A DNA stretch of 64,000 nt from Dromiciops gliroides (GCF_019393635.1 NC_057863.1:622103791-622167790), one strand, 5' to 3'; shown: positions 23,641 through 35,101, counted from the stretch's first letter. Numbers and translations are program-made. Notes: generated from the letters alone by a model not told the origin.

Positions 23641-24134
23641 ACCTCAAAGCCTCTGTGGATGTCTGCTATTTAATCATCCCTGACCTTCTGAGAGCCCTGA
23701 TGCTACTCAGGCATTGTCTTCCTGGGCATGCACTGGATCAGGCTGTTTGCTGTCTTGGGTGTGAATGCAGGGTCCCGGATGTGTGTGGCCAACAGCCGGC
23801 TGGCTGGCCGGCCGGAGGTGCTGATGTCTTTTGCTCTGTTTTCATCCTTCTCTGTGCTTCTTCTGGGGAAGTAACATTTCGGTGACCTGGTCTTGGTTCA
23901 GATTGCTCCATGGTGCTCCTTGCTGGTGAAAGGGAGTGGAGACTCAGAGCTTCCCCCAATACCTCCAGCCTTGGCTTTGGAAGGTCATGTGGGCACTCAT
24001 GAAACTGACCCAACATCCCTAGGTGCCCTGAGGGTCACCATGCAGCCTGTCCTCTCTTATCTGGGCTCAGATCAGGCTGGGGTTTGGGGAAGGGGTGAGA
24101 AGTCAAAAAAGGGAGGCAGCTCCACGTAGTGGCC

Positions 24135-24270
24135 TATGGTGGGGTGGGCTTTGGAGAGGACTTGGGTTCAAATCCTAACTATTATTTGAACACCTGGGTG
24201 ATCTTGGGCAAGTTACTTTACACCTCTCTTGGCCTAGAATTTCTCACGGTAAAATGAGAGGCTGGAACAA
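24135..24270 (+). repeat. MIR-like relic
   Basis: GGACTTGGGTTCAAATCCTA and TGATCTTGGGCAAGTTACTT. Confidence 0.6.
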
Positions 24271-24322
24271 TTCCAAAGGATTCATAAGGAAACATATTAT
24301 CCGCCTCTCAATAGAGAGCTTA

Positions 24323-24580
24323 TTTTCTCTTTTATTCCTTCTCTTCCTTCCCTCCCTCCTTTTTTCATTCTTTCTTCCTTTTTTCCTTTTCCTTTTCTTT
24401 CTTTTTGTCTTTCCTTCTTTCCTCATCTTTCCTCCTTCATCGTTTCCTCTTTCCCTTCCTTTTTATCTTTCTTCCTTTTCCTTTGTCTTTCCTTGTTTCT
24501 TCATCTTCCCCTCCCTCCCTTACTCTTTTTCTTTTTGTCTTTCCTTCTTCCTGTCTTCTTTTCTCTCTCCCTTCTTTCCC
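24323..24580. repeat. 258 bp polypyrimidine tract (TTCC/CTTT-rich)
   Basis: The plus strand is almost pure C/T. It generates long spurious frames on both strands, including a 159-codon minus-strand frame at 24437-24916. Confidence 0.9.
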
Positions 24581-25209
24581 ATGATGCTGTGGCCAGGTCT
24601 CCATGGATAATCCATTCGTGTACAACAGAGCCAACTGCAGGAGGAGGACCCCAGAAGTCAACACGGGACTTAGAGGCTCCAACACCAAAACTGAGCTTTG
24701 TCCTTTTCCTCCCAACATGGCCCTGGGAGCTGTTTCTGAGGCTCTCATTTTCCTCTGTGGTATGGGGTGACATCTGTCTCTGATTGTCATTGTTCCAGCT
24801 TGTTTCTGTCCTTGGGGCGACTTATACATTCCTCCCTGTTTATTTCTCCTTTGGCCTTTCTCTGCTTTCAGGTCTGATGAGAATGAGCACACGAGGTGTG
24901 AAGTTATTATTGCCACTGGGAACTACTGACACTGGGTTCGCTGCTTGGGCAACCAACCACCTGTGCCTCTCTCTGGTTGAGAGAGCCCTGGCCTGGCCCA
25001 TCTTTAGAGAGGCAAACTGGATGGGCCAGCCTGGCCTAGACTTGGGAGAAGAGTTCTGCTGCCCATCATTCCATTCCAAATCCTCTTCCCTCTCAACAAA
25101 TTGATTCAGTTTGATGGTTCCAAGCCTAGTTAGCCAGGCTTCAGCTACTCAAGATCCCAGGCTTCTCTCTTCCCTGGGATAAAGGAAAGGGCTGCATATT
25201 TGAAGCTCA

Positions 25210-25330
25210 GAGGATCATAGATTTTGAATAAGAAGGGACCTCAAAGGTCATGTGGTCCAACCCTTTCCTTTTACAGATAAGGACACTGAGGCCCATGGAG
25301 AATAAGATTAAGTGACTTATCCGAGGTTAC
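25210..25330 (-). repeat. MIR-like relic
   Basis: GGGACCTCAAAGGTCATGTG and TTTTACAGATAAGGACACTG. Confidence 0.5.
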
Positions 25331-25600
25331 AAGAACAGCTAGATGGTGCAAAGGATAGAGTGCCCAGCCTGGAGTCAGGAAGACCTTATTTCAAATCTAG
25401 CCTCAGACACTTACTAGCTGTGTGACTCATGGCAAGTCACTTGACCCTGTTTGCCTCAGTTTCCTCATTTGCAAAATGAGCTGGAGAAGGAAATGGCAAG
25501 CCACTTCAGGATTTTGGCGAAGAAAACCCCAAAGGAGGATATGAGGAGTTGGACATGACTGGAATAACTATACCACCGCCACCACCAAAATGTCACAGGC
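25330..25600 (+). mobile_element. Long SINE variant
   Basis: Head ACAGCTAGATGGTGCAAAGG, middle TAGCTGTGTGACTCATGGCA, tail GAGAAGGAAATGGCAAGCCA and AGTTGGACATGACTGGAATA, ending in an (ACC)n run. Confidence 0.85.
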
Positions 25601-26114
25601 AGGATCAAACATCAAAGGTGGGTTTTAAACCCAGCTCCCGACTCCAAAGCTGTACCATAAGATGACCTAACCTCCAAACTTAACTCAGCTACTTTATGAA
25701 TTGTGTGATCTTGAGCAACTCACTGAATTCTCTCTAGGCCTCAGTGTCCTTGTATGTTAACCAAAGGGATGGGACTCGATGGGTGTTCCATCTCTATCTC
25801 CTGTGCTTTTTGACCTGTTACATAGCTCCTAATTCTAGTGGCCAAGGAAATGGAAAATAGAAGGAAACTAACACAGTGTAGAGATAAGAAGGCTGGATTT
25901 AGAGATGAGAATTTGAGCCTGAATTCTGGTTCTGCCCCTTACTACTTTTGACATGTATAAATATAAAATCTTGTACTTGGGTACCCTTCCCCCCCCCCAA
26001 TCACCAGTATAAAACTGGAGATTTATGGAAAGATAGGAGATGTTTTGAAAAAGATCTGGGGGTCTGAGTGGACTGCAGTTTAACGGGATTGATGTGGTAG
26101 CCAAAACAGTTGCA

Positions 26115-26215
26115 TTAAGAAGGCAGACACTTAACACTTACTAGCTGTGTGACCCTGGGCAAGTCACTTAACCCCAATTGCCACACTAAAAACACAAAAC
26201 AAAAACAAAAACAAA
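26115..26215 (+). mobile_element. 5'-truncated MAR1/WSINE-type SINE
   Basis: Only the last ~70 bp remain (CACTTAACACTTACTAGCTG to CCCCAATTGCCACACT), followed by an (ACAAAA)n tail. Confidence 0.85.
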
Positions 26216-26417
26216 AACCAGGCAGAATAGCTTCTCTGGTCTTCAAGCATAGGCAGAACAACTACTTGTTGGCATGTTATAATGAAGATTCCTTTTGCTT
26301 AAGATGTCTGTTGAAGGCCCATCTCTAATTCTGTGATTTTGTGACATATATCTATATGCATGCATGCATGTATATACCCATCACAAAATCACACCCATAC
26401 ACACACACATATATATG

Positions 26418-26628
26418 TATAGTTGTTCAGTCGTATCAGTTATATTTGACTCTTTGTGACCCCATACTGGAGTGGTTTGCCATTTCCTTCTCCAGGTCAT
26501 TTTACAGCTGAGGAAACTAAGGTAAACAGGGTTAAATGACTTACCCAGGGTCACACAGCTAGTGTCGGAAGCCAGATTTGAACTCAGGAAGCTGTCTTCC
26601 TGATTCCTGGCCCCACCCAGCTGTGTGT
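26418..26628 (-). mobile_element. Long SINE variant
   Basis: GGAGTGGTTTGCCATTTCCT and TTACCCAGGGTCACACAGCT are the reverse complement of the long SINE. It is flanked by AT/CA simple repeats (26342-26420 and 26622-26670). Confidence 0.85.
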
Positions 26629-26680
26629 GTGTATGTCTGTGGGTGCATGGCCTGTTTGTGTGTGTGTAAATACATAAAAT

Positions 26681-27015
26681 CAATGGTGTCAAACTCAAAC
26701 AGAAATGGGGCCTCTAATGTGCTCATGAGGAACCCTGTGGGCTACATGTTGACTTAGTTTTAAAATGTAATGTTATCTGTCGTTTATTTTGTTACATATT
26801 TACCAATTACATTTGGGGGGGGTGGGGCAATGAGGGTTAAGTGACTTACCCAGGGTCACACAGCTAGTAAATGTCAAGTGTCTGAGGCCAGATTTGAACT
26901 CACATCCTCCTGAATCCAGGGCCGGTGCTTTATCCACTTTGCCACCTAGTTGCCCCGCTACCAATTACATTTTAATCTGGTTTTGGCCGCATGGGTCACA
27001 TTTTTGACACCTCTG
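26681..27015. mobile_element. hAT MITE copy 1, interrupted by a SINE
   Basis: Left end CAATGGTGTCAAACTC and right end reading TTTGACACCTCTG are inverted repeats (consensus CAGNGGTGTCAAACTC). The internal sequence matches the copies at 36848-37724 and 55182-55725 in reverse orientation (e.g. TGTAATGTTATCTGT). No intact 8-bp duplication. Confidence 0.75.
26815..26958 (-). mobile_element. MAR1/WSINE-type SINE inside the hAT MITE
   Basis: Duplication TACCAATTACATTT at 26801-26814 and 26959-26972. The tail side is an unusual G-rich run instead of T. Confidence 0.93.
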
Positions 27016-27369
27016 TGGTACACAACCTTGGGCAAGCCACATTACTTCTCTAAGGCTTCAGTTTCCTTAGCTGTAAAATGAGGGAACTACACAAAGAAAT
27101 GACTCCTCTGTTCCCTCCTGACTCTAAATTCAGGACAACTGTTTGAGAGCTTTAGTCTAGAAAGGGTTGTGGCTTCAGGTTAGAAATTGTTCTTCCTTCC
27201 CTTTGAGGACACAGCTCAGATCTCCTTATACTATATAACCACAAGAATCGTGTTAACATGATTAATACTGAAGGTGACTGAATCTTTCCTTACTGTTCCA
27301 AATGGCTACCACTTCATGAGCATCGTTAGGTACATGGGGTACCCTGCTGGGCAATAGTTAGCTAGTTGC

Positions 27370-27750
27370 TTTGATTCCTTTTAAAGATTGCTCTCTGAGG
27401 GCAGGGACCATCTTCCTTTTGTACTTGGATTCCAGTGCTTAGCCACGCCTGGAATCTAGTGGCGGTTGTTAAGTCATTTCATTTGTGTCTGACTTTTCTT
27501 GACCCAATATGGGGTTTTCTTGGCCAAGATACTGGAGTGGTTTGCCATTTCCTTCTCTGGCTCATTTTACTGATGAGGAAACTAAGGCAAATGGGGTTAA
27601 GTGACTAGCCCAAGGTCACACAGCTAGTGTCTGAGGCTGCATTTAAAGTGAGGTCTTCTTGATTCCAGGCCCAGCACTCTATGCACTGCACCACCTAGCT
27701 GCCCAGAACCTAGTAGGCACTTAATAAATGCTCACTGACTCACTGAGAGC
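27370..27750 (+). mobile_element. L2 3' tail split by a long SINE
   Basis: CTGAGGGCAGGGACCATCTT and CAGTGCTTAGCCACGCCTGG on the left, AGTAGGCACTTAATAAATGC on the right of the SINE. Confidence 0.8.
27461..27705 (-). mobile_element. Long SINE variant inserted in an L2 tail
   Basis: Flanks GAATCTAGT (27452-27460) and GAACCTAGT (27706-27714). Body includes GGAGTGGTTTGCCATTTCCT and ends CACCTAGCTGCCC. Confidence 0.9.
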
Positions 27751-28650
27751 TACATGGGATTCTTGAGAAGTTAGGCCACTAGCCTGTGATCACATAGCTG
27801 GCACAGTGTAAAGACAGGATTTGAACCCAGGTCTTCCTGACTTTGAGGGTGGCTTTCTATCCACTATGATTCCACCTACTCGATGCCTACTCTACTAAAA
27901 AATGCTGGCTGAATGAATGAACCAGTGCAAAGCACATGCTTCTAGTGAGAAGCATCACTTACACATTTTTTGAATCTGGGTCCAGTATTGTACACAGGAG
28001 GGAAAAGGGGCTAGGATGCTCTCAGATAAGCCCAATGATCAAGTACATTCAGGGAAGCCTGTCAGAAGTCTGGCCAGCCAGATCAATGCTCATTTGGTTC
28101 TTGGAAACACCTGGAGAGGACAGAGATAATCTCAGGCTTTCTCTTCCTTCTTGTGACATGTTCTCCCAAGCAGGCTTTAAAATGTCTCTGCAATGGCTGA
28201 TTGGAATGCAGAGATTACTGAGGTGTGGTTGAAGGGGGCAGCCATCCAACCCAAGCTCTGGGAGGCACTCCAGGGGAGGAGCCAGTCTGGAGGGCCTCTG
28301 GCCCATGGTCAATACCCATGTCTGCCAGGTGCAGGAAGCAGGGTATTGATTTTCATCCGGTTTCCTTGGGGCCTTGGGGGGTGGTGGTGTGAGGGCTCCA
28401 TGAAGGTAGAGGTCGGCTAGACATTTGTTGTCACAAGTATAGAGGGGTAAGTGGAGATCCGTGTGCCTGGGGCAAGCACCACAAAACTGGGTCTGAGGAA
28501 AGGTGGAGGAGGGTGGCAGGGAAGGAATGCATCCTTCTCCCTTTTCCATCTTAATGAAGTGACTAGGCTCTGTTGTTTCTGAGCCGCACGCCCTTTTAAA
28601 ATTCAGGAGCCTGGGAAGAGGCACCCAAAATTAGTTACAGCTTACTTCTT

Positions 28651-28808
28651 TTTTTAAATTTTTTTTTTTTAAGTGAGGAAATTGGGGTTAAGTGACTTGC
28701 CCAGGGTCACACAGCTTGCAAGTGTCAAGTGTCTGAGGCCGAATTTGAACTCAGGTCCTCCTGACTCCAGGGCCGGTGCTCTATCCACTGCGCCACCTAG
28801 CTGCCCCT
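28651..28808 (-). mobile_element. MAR1/WSINE-type SINE
   Basis: Duplication ACAGCTTACTTCTT / ACAGCTTACGTCTT at 28637-28650 and 28809-28822. It lies just past the likely polyadenylation site of the VPS13D-like gene. Confidence 0.94.
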
Positions 28809-28894
28809 ACAGCTTACGTCTTAGGAAATACCTAGAGTGTAAGAAAAGGAGGGGGGGAAAAAGGGGGCGTGAGTCTTTGAAGTCAACAAACTAT

Positions 28895-28900
28895 TTTATT
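28895..28900 (-). terminator. Candidate distal polyadenylation signal AATAAA
   Basis: TTTATT on the plus strand is AATAAA on the minus strand, 3.2 kb past the stop codon. The cleavage site would fall at about 28870-28885. A SINE insertion starts about 65 bp further downstream (28808), so this signal sits at the edge of the repeat-free block. Confidence 0.5.
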
Positions 28901-31240
28901 CCATAGGAAGGGGGAAGACCCCAGTGTGAGAAATACAACGGCAAGGGGGGCCTTCACAGGTTGGTGAGGGTAGTGTTTATACAGTGACAAAACAGATGTT
29001 GGGATTACTTTCAAGATCATTTTCTTATACATCAGTTACTGTCATGGGTCGACGCAGCCGCTGTAGTGTTTGAGGCACAAACAATGATGGGAAATGGTGC
29101 TTTCCCCAGGGCCTCTCCTGTCCCCCTCCTCTGCCCCCACAAAAACTCTGAACATTCATGCTGGGAAGTGAGGCATTATGGGGACATGGACTCTGCTCTT
29201 CTTAATCTCATGACAGACAGGCAGGGCTAACATTTCCACTGAGAAAAGAAAGGCAACTGGTGTTAGGCAGCAACAACACTGGATGGCTGGATCTGGGAAT
29301 CTGGAGTGCTTTTGACTCCCTGGGTGCTGCTGTAAGTGGGGTGGGGTCCCCTCTGCTTCATTTGCTGTAGCCATGGATTATTTTCTAATTGTTTTAAGGT
29401 TAAAAACAAAAACAAAACAAACCAACAAAAGAAAACCCATGTGTTAGAGGCAGCGTGAAGGCCAGCATGGATACTGCAGTCCAAATACAAAATGGCGGCA
29501 TTATCTTAGGACTAAAAAAAATTTCCTTTACTGCAACCCAGGGAAAGCCAATAATAAAATATGGAAACGAGATTCTAGTGAAAATGTATCCAAGTTCTCA
29601 TCTATCCACTTTCACAGTTGTGGGAAGAGATTCTCTCCAGGCCCCCAAACTTCAGTATCAGGCACATTCTAACCAAAGACGAGTTGGGCTTCAACCTTGC
29701 TTTGACAAGGGCAGGGGGAGGGCTGGAGAAGGGACTTCTATTCCCAACCACTCACCCCATGTAGCCTTGAGATCGATGCTGAACATGATTCTTCCATAGC
29801 TCAGATTTCAAAGATGACCGTTGTGCAATGCTGAGGAGATTTTCAACTATTTAAAGAGTTGACTAAAATTAGAAAGGCGCTCCGGGTAGGGAGGTCATTG
29901 TGAACAGCAGCTTTCTGGAGTCTCTTTGGGCCCACCATTTGGCTGTGCAGAGACCTCTGTGGTCTAATGCAAGTGTATTTTGGCTGCAGCCTGTGGCCTA
30001 GGGTGGCTTTCTCTGGGAATGATGTGCCTCTTCTACCCACAGACTAGTCATGTGACTCCATTTGGGAAGTCATGGAGCGTTGGTGTAGAAGGTGACCCCC
30101 CCCTAGGGTGTGGCAGGGGCCTCTCCTCACTTTAAAAACAGTCTGGCTTAAGGAGGTGTCAGTGATCACAAAGGGGCCCTTCCTAAGCAGAACCACAGCT
30201 GGGCAGAAGATGAATGAAAGAGATGATGAGGTGACACTCGTAGTCCTTGCTTGGCTGGGTGTGAGATCCTATAGAAGTTGGGGTCCCCAGCAGTAAGGGA
30301 AGACTTCCACCTTGTCTCTTTAAAAGCTCTGGACCTTGTTTAAAGCCCCTAATCGAGTGGGAAGGGACAAAGGGGTGGAGTCCAACAAGCCTGACCCCAT
30401 AAAAAGACTTTGCGCCCATGTGCCCGTGCTGGAGAAAACAGCACAAGAAACGTATTTGGGAGAGGCCAGCTTCATTTGTGCCTTGGGTGGGTTTGAACCA
30501 GCCACACATCCACTGCGGGGTGGGGGGGGAGGGCCTTCTTCACATAACAGATGCTTAAAAATCAAACAGCCTCATTTGAAACACAACAAGCAAGTCAGTT
30601 CTAGGGGAGGCCAGTGCTGAAGAGGGGGGTGTGTGTGTATTTGGGGCACAAGAAGATGAGAATCCTTGCTCCAGATTCTACCTTGGGGTGGGATTGGATT
30701 GTCTACAGGGGCTTACTCTGGAGAGGAAAGGACCATTTTTCAAAGGATAGTTCAGTAAACACCACTGACAAAAAAAACAACAAAACCAGGTGTTCAGCCC
30801 AAGTTGCTCCCTCTTCTTAGCCAGTTTCTTTTGTTCTCCAAGTGTCTTGTCTCCATTTCTGCAGGGTTGGGGTCCCCATGTATGGATCTGTCCCAATGTG
30901 CCTCCCTGCTGTTCTTCCTAAGGTGGGGCATGTGTATTGGGGGAAGGCTGGAATTAGATTTCTGATGAAAGAAATGTTTTCATGAGGCTTCTTCTCCCCA
31001 ATCAACATGGAATTAGCAGCTCTACAAAGTGACCTCTAATAATAAGCAGAGAAATACTCACAAAATAAATTTGACTTGTTTTTGTTAAGGGAACACAATT
31101 CAGTGTTTTGTTTTTATTTTTATTTTTTAAAGATTTGGCTGACTGGTTATAAAGACAAAGCAGTTCCAAAACAGCTGGTGAAAACAGAGTCACCTTTCAA
31201 TTGGGGGCAAGAAATGCATGGAGAAATCAGCTGGGGAAAG

Positions 31241-31270
31241 CCCTGGCCTGGCCCTGGCCCTGGCCCTGGC
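31241..31270. repeat. Short GGCCCT hexamer tandem repeat
   Basis: About four to five head-to-tail copies of CCTGGC/GGCCCT inside the probable 3' UTR. Confidence 0.85.
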
Positions 31271-32014
31271 GGGGCTTTGGTGTAGACTGAGTGAGACAGG
31301 ACAGCAGAAGAGAAGCGACTGTCCTTCCTGCTTTCCCCTTCCGAAAAGGGTAGGGACTCACTTTCTAGTATGGAATGCTGAGCAGAACGCAAAGATTTGC
31401 ACTGGGACTCTGGCCTGGGCAATCAGACTTCCAAGGCGTACTTCTTATAGCTCTTTAAATATATACTGGATCTCAGTGGGATCCAGTTCTATGAATACTT
31501 TAATTTTCTTTGAAAAATAATACAGAACATTCCTCAACTCTCAAGTATCGCTCCTATACAGAGGGCCCTGTAGTAGATGCATAGAATTAGTGCAATAGAA
31601 GATTTGATATCATTTTTAATTTCTTTACAGTAAACAAACCTTTACACACGCTATGGGCCCTGCTCTGAAACTTTCTCATATATTTACAAGCACGCAGTTG
31701 TACATATATACACTTTAACAAAACACAGGGCCTTCTAAAAGCTAAGTTCATCCCGGATGCATATTTTTGACCTTATTCAACCGACACCTTTTAAAAAAAT
31801 TCTTTCCCCATAATCTTAAAGTGCCCCCAAACATTGAATGTGGTTTTCCATTTATCTTTTCCCCCTCAATAGTGCTCGCTTTCTCTCGTTCCGCAAGAAC
31901 AGGCTCCCCCCACCTTCTCAGAGCTCTTCTGATTTATTCGGCCAACAGGTCGGGCCTCTGGGCCTGATGGCTCTGGGGCTGGTGTGTGGCGGCCGTGCTC
32001 CCGTTCTTTCTCTC

Positions 32015-32018
<4 letters not shown>

Positions 32019-32088
<70 letters not shown>
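32019..32088 (-). repeat. (GA)35 dinucleotide repeat (CT on plus) in the 3' UTR
   Basis: Seventy uninterrupted bases of TC on the plus strand, read as (GA)35 in the transcript, starting 15 nt after the stop codon. Imperfect TC continues to about 32007. Confidence 0.95.
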
Positions 32089-32091
<3 letters not shown>

Positions 32092-32103
32092 GGAGGGGTT
32101 TCT

Positions 32104-32235
32104 TCAGGAGTCCAGCTCCAACTGCTCTTGATTCTCACTGAGTCTCAACATAAGTTGTTGCTCACAGTAAAGGCTTTTTGCATAGTTTATTTCTTGGGAT
32201 AATTTGACTGCCAGGGGCTCTGATTTCACGTGGAC
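32104..32235 (-). CDS. VPS13D: VPS13-family protein, terminal coding exon with stop codon (probable VPS13D)
   Basis: A CCTCCAG acceptor precedes a phase-0 exon of 43 codons plus TGA (stop at 32106-32104). It begins VHVKSEPLAVKLSQEINYAK and ends in the acidic tail SENQEQLELDS. It continues directly from ...SHQKPM of the preceding exon. The segment is predicted to be helical (EINYAKSLYCEQQLMLRLSE), consistent with the C-terminal helix that closes the PH-like domain. With the other two exons, 167 C-terminal residues of the protein are visible out of more than 4000 expected for VPS13D. The ELDS ending, rather than the endings I recall for VPS13A or VPS13C, is the main reason for choosing VPS13D. 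Confidence 0.9.
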   Translation of the reverse strand, partial: VHVKSEPLAVKLSQEINYAKSLYCEQQLMLRLSENQEQLELDS

Positions 32236-33041
32236 CTGGAGGTTGGAGAAGAGGAATAAAGCGTGAGGTTTAGAATGGGAAGTGGCATTCATGCCAAGGG
32301 AGCGACAGAAGGATGGGGGTGTGTGGCAGCAAGCAGAAGGCCCCAGTACTGGAGGATGCCCCAGTCTCCTCAAGGGATGACAAATGGCCCGGACAGAGCT
32401 GGATCTAGAGAATGGTCCTGTCCAGTGAATGAAGAATAATTAGTAAGAATACTCAGCAAAAGGACATTGAGTCCTGGAGACGCAAATGTTTTTCATTTTT
32501 GTCTGTGCCCACAATGCCTAGAATGATGCCCTGTACACAAAAGGCACCAAAAAGTGCACGCTGAACACATCTGGCCTCTTCTTACAAGTGCCTGCAGCTG
32601 CTGGTTGGCATAACTATGGAGTGTTTGCTGAGCTGGGCTCGCTGGCATAAAACATGAGATTTCTAGAAATGAAAATGTGCTTGCTCCTTTCCATTTATTT
32701 TGTGCTTCTTCATCCCAATCTCTCTCCTTCCCCACTTACAGTGAAGGCCCGTTAGTGTGAGGGCCCTGCAGTGGCAGCATTATTCTGCTCTCCCCTCACA
32801 GAGCTCGACACTGGAACACACTTGGGGCTTTGTTTCCTGCACTAACTCCCTATATTAACAAAGAAAAACTGAAGGTAAATCTAAGCAGGAGCTTGGCCAT
32901 CTCTGTCAGTGCATGCATCACGTGTGTCCCATCCCACCCCAGGCCCAGGCCCCAGAGCAGGAAGGCCTGTTTCCTTCTCCTTTCTCGGGACCACATGACC
33001 ACCATAAGTTACCTGAGTTCATTAGCAGCAAATACATTCTC

Positions 33042-33191
33042 TCTCTTTTTTTTTAAAGTGAGGCATTTGGGGTTAAGTGACTTGCCCAGGGTCACAGATA
33101 GTAAGTGTTAAGTGTCTGAGGCCGGATTTGAACTCAGGTCCTCCTGACTCCAGGGTGGGTGGCTCTATCCACTGTGCCACCCAGCTGCCCC
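33042..33191 (-). mobile_element. MAR1/WSINE-type SINE in the last intron
   Basis: Duplication AGCAAATACATTCTC / AGCAAATACACTCTC at 33027-33041 and 33192-33206. Same strand as the gene. Confidence 0.94.
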
Positions 33192-33559
33192 AGCAAATAC
33201 ACTCTCAAGGGCTAAGTGCCGTAATTGGCCAGGCTATTTTTAAACAAACTGTCATTAGAACAGAACTCAAGGTACAGGATATTTGGAAACAGGGCAAACA
33301 ACACCTAGTGAGAACCTTACAAAGTTAAGAGCTAAAGCAAACCGGGGCCTGTTCTTGGGACAGGGAGAAGGGCAGCGCTGGGCAGCTGGGAGGGAAGGCA
33401 CGGAGCCTGGGCTAAGGCAGGTGGTGCCTGCAGAAAGACAAGGGGGTCTAAGCTCTGGAATCATGCCTCTGAGTCCCGGGAGGACCTTACAATAAAGATG
33501 CATGGAGGACCCGGGGCTCCATACTTTCTGTCTATGACATCCAGAAACCTTGAGTTTTG

Positions 33560-33750
33560 GCAGTCACAGAAATATAGAATTACAGATTTAGCTGGAAGGG
33601 ACCTTGGAGGCCATCCAACCTATCCCTGAAGGAAACCAAGTCAGGCAGAGGTAAAGTGACTCACCCAGGGCCACGCAGCTATGAAGGGTCCATGGCAGAA
33701 CTGGAACTCAGGCCTTCCTGATTCCAGGCCCAGTGCTCTGCACATGGAGC
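33560..33750 (-). repeat. MIR-like relic
   Basis: TTAGCTGGAAGGGACCTTGG, TCACCCAGGGCCACGCAGCT and CCTTCCTGATTCCAGGCCCA. Confidence 0.55.
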
Positions 33751-34212
33751 CCTCAGGGTTTTTTTGGTCACTTGTGAAGTCATGGTGTCATCTGCCACTG
33801 GCCTCTGTCAAAGGTGGAATCTGTTTTTTTCAAAAAAGTGCCTTAAGCTCCCAGAGGCCTGCCCTCCTCAGAGCACTAGCAGGGTGGCTCTGGTCCTCTT
33901 GGCTACTCTACAAGGTGAATAGAATAGCCAGCAGCCCCATTTTACAGATAGTGAGGCCACAGCTAGGTGCAGGGTGCTCAGCCAACATCACTGACCAACA
34001 TTCATAGAGACTCGGTGTGTGCTGGACCCCAGTGGGGTCATCCGGCCTTCGAGGCAGGATTTCCTGGGACACCTCTCCTGATCTTGCTCTAAACCCTCAG
34101 ATGACTTCCTGCTGCTAGGAGGGAAGGAGGTCAAGGCTATGTTCCCTGCCATGTATTCAGCACTGCACCATGCAGCCCAGGGCAGAGGCCGGAGCCACCA
34201 GGGGAGTCTCAC

Positions 34213-34453
34213 CATTGGCTTCTGATGGGAAGGTCCAGGAATCACAACTCCACTGCTTGTATTCACCGCTTTCTTGGTCAGCTGCACATACACCTTCCCG
34301 TGGTCTTTGGAGACCAGGCAGTGGTAGAGGTCATCATAGCGGACTTCGAGGACAATGGCCTCCCGATCGACATAGTCCCCACTTTTTAGGAAGTAAACAG
34401 CCCTGGAGGAGATGAGTACGCAGTAGCTATCGATGTTCTCTACGGCTATGAAG
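34213..34453 (-). CDS. VPS13D: VPS13-family protein, penultimate coding exon, PH-like domain (probable VPS13D)
   Basis: This 241 bp exon follows a clear minus-strand acceptor (pyrimidine-rich, ending CTGCAG) and ends at CCAATG|GTGAGA. After one base that completes a Phe codon it encodes 80 residues, beginning FIAVENIDSYCVLISSRAVY and ending PGPSHQKPM. The alternating hydrophobic strands, the YFLKSGDYVDREAI stretch and the YDDLYHCLVSKDHGKVYV stretch match the C-terminal PH-like module of VPS13 proteins, which helps target the lipid bridge to acceptor organelles. There are no frameshifts or stops, and substitutions relative to the recalled human protein look conservative, so the exon is under constraint. 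It is 1977 bp upstream of the last exon and 17.1 kb downstream of the previous one. Confidence 0.92.
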
Positions 34454-35101
34454 CTGCAGGAAGAAACCGAAGGAGAAATAAGGCACTGAGAGATGGGTGC
34501 GGGCTGGCTCTCTAAGTGCTACATAGCAGGAAAGCTACAGAACTACATAGGCGACCATGAGGTCTTTCCCCAGTTCTTCTCCCCTCTGAAGTTTACACCT
34601 TCCTCTTTAAGGCTGGGCTTGTTGCCGGTGGCCAAAGGGTTTTTAGAGTCAGAGCGAAATGGCGATATATCTTTTGGGACAAATCATTTTTGGAAAGTGA
34701 CTATTTCAATTCTTAGTCTTGCATCGAGAGCTGGGAAAATCAACCGCTTAACAACGAAGTAAAAAGAGAACATAATCCCCCTCCCCCGCCAAGAAACAAC
34801 TGAGGCAAGATGGGAAAGGCTCCCTTAGGGAGATTTACCAAATCAGAGAAACCATCGGCCTGTTACTACAGATAGGAGTTTACACGTGTCGGAATGCCCT
34901 TCCCAAACAGCACATGGGCCCTTGCAAAGGTCTCTGCTCAGGGAAGGAGTGTGCGGAACACCCTGACCTCTAGCACTGGTCATTCTCCCCAGTCAAGACT
35001 GGCTCTGTCAGTCAGTCACCAAACATTTACTAAGGACTTACCATGTGCCAGGCACTGTGCTAAGCCATGGGATACAAAGTGAGACAAAACACATGGTGAC
35101 C

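Larger units (their letters stand above)
28876..32103 (-). other. VPS13D: Probable 3' untranslated region of the VPS13D-like gene
   Basis: From the TGA leftward there is about 3.2 kb with no recognisable SINE, LINE or MIR, in sharp contrast with the rest of the window, and it ends near a minus-strand AATAAA. The interval holds a long GA/CT microsatellite next to the stop codon, a short GGCCCT hexamer run (31241-31270), A-rich tracts (29395-29445) and AT-rich stretches with further AATAAA-like words around 31105-31125 that could serve as a proximal polyadenylation site. The boundaries are inferred from the absence of repeats and the position of the signal; no transcript evidence is available here. 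Confidence 0.6.
32236..34212 (-). other. VPS13D: Last intron of the VPS13D-like gene
   Basis: 1977 bp with GT..AG ends on the minus strand (GTGAGA donor, CTCCAG acceptor). It contains a SINE at 33042-33191, an L2-tail-like fragment at about 32490-32575 and a MIR-like relic at about 33560-33750. A 7-bp-stem hairpin (32757-32799, GTGAGGG pairing with CCCTCAC) was examined as a snoRNA candidate but no complete H/ACA layout could be drawn. Confidence 0.85.

Noticed and set aside
24437..24916. 159-codon minus-strand open frame rich in Lys/Arg/Glu
   Set aside because: Created by the polypyrimidine tract; low-complexity translation.
32757..32830. Hairpin in the last intron considered as an H/ACA snoRNA (recalled that SNORA59 copies lie in VPS13D introns)
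   Set aside because: Only one convincing stem; an ANANNA-like word follows on the minus strand but no second hairpin with a terminal ACA box could be drawn.
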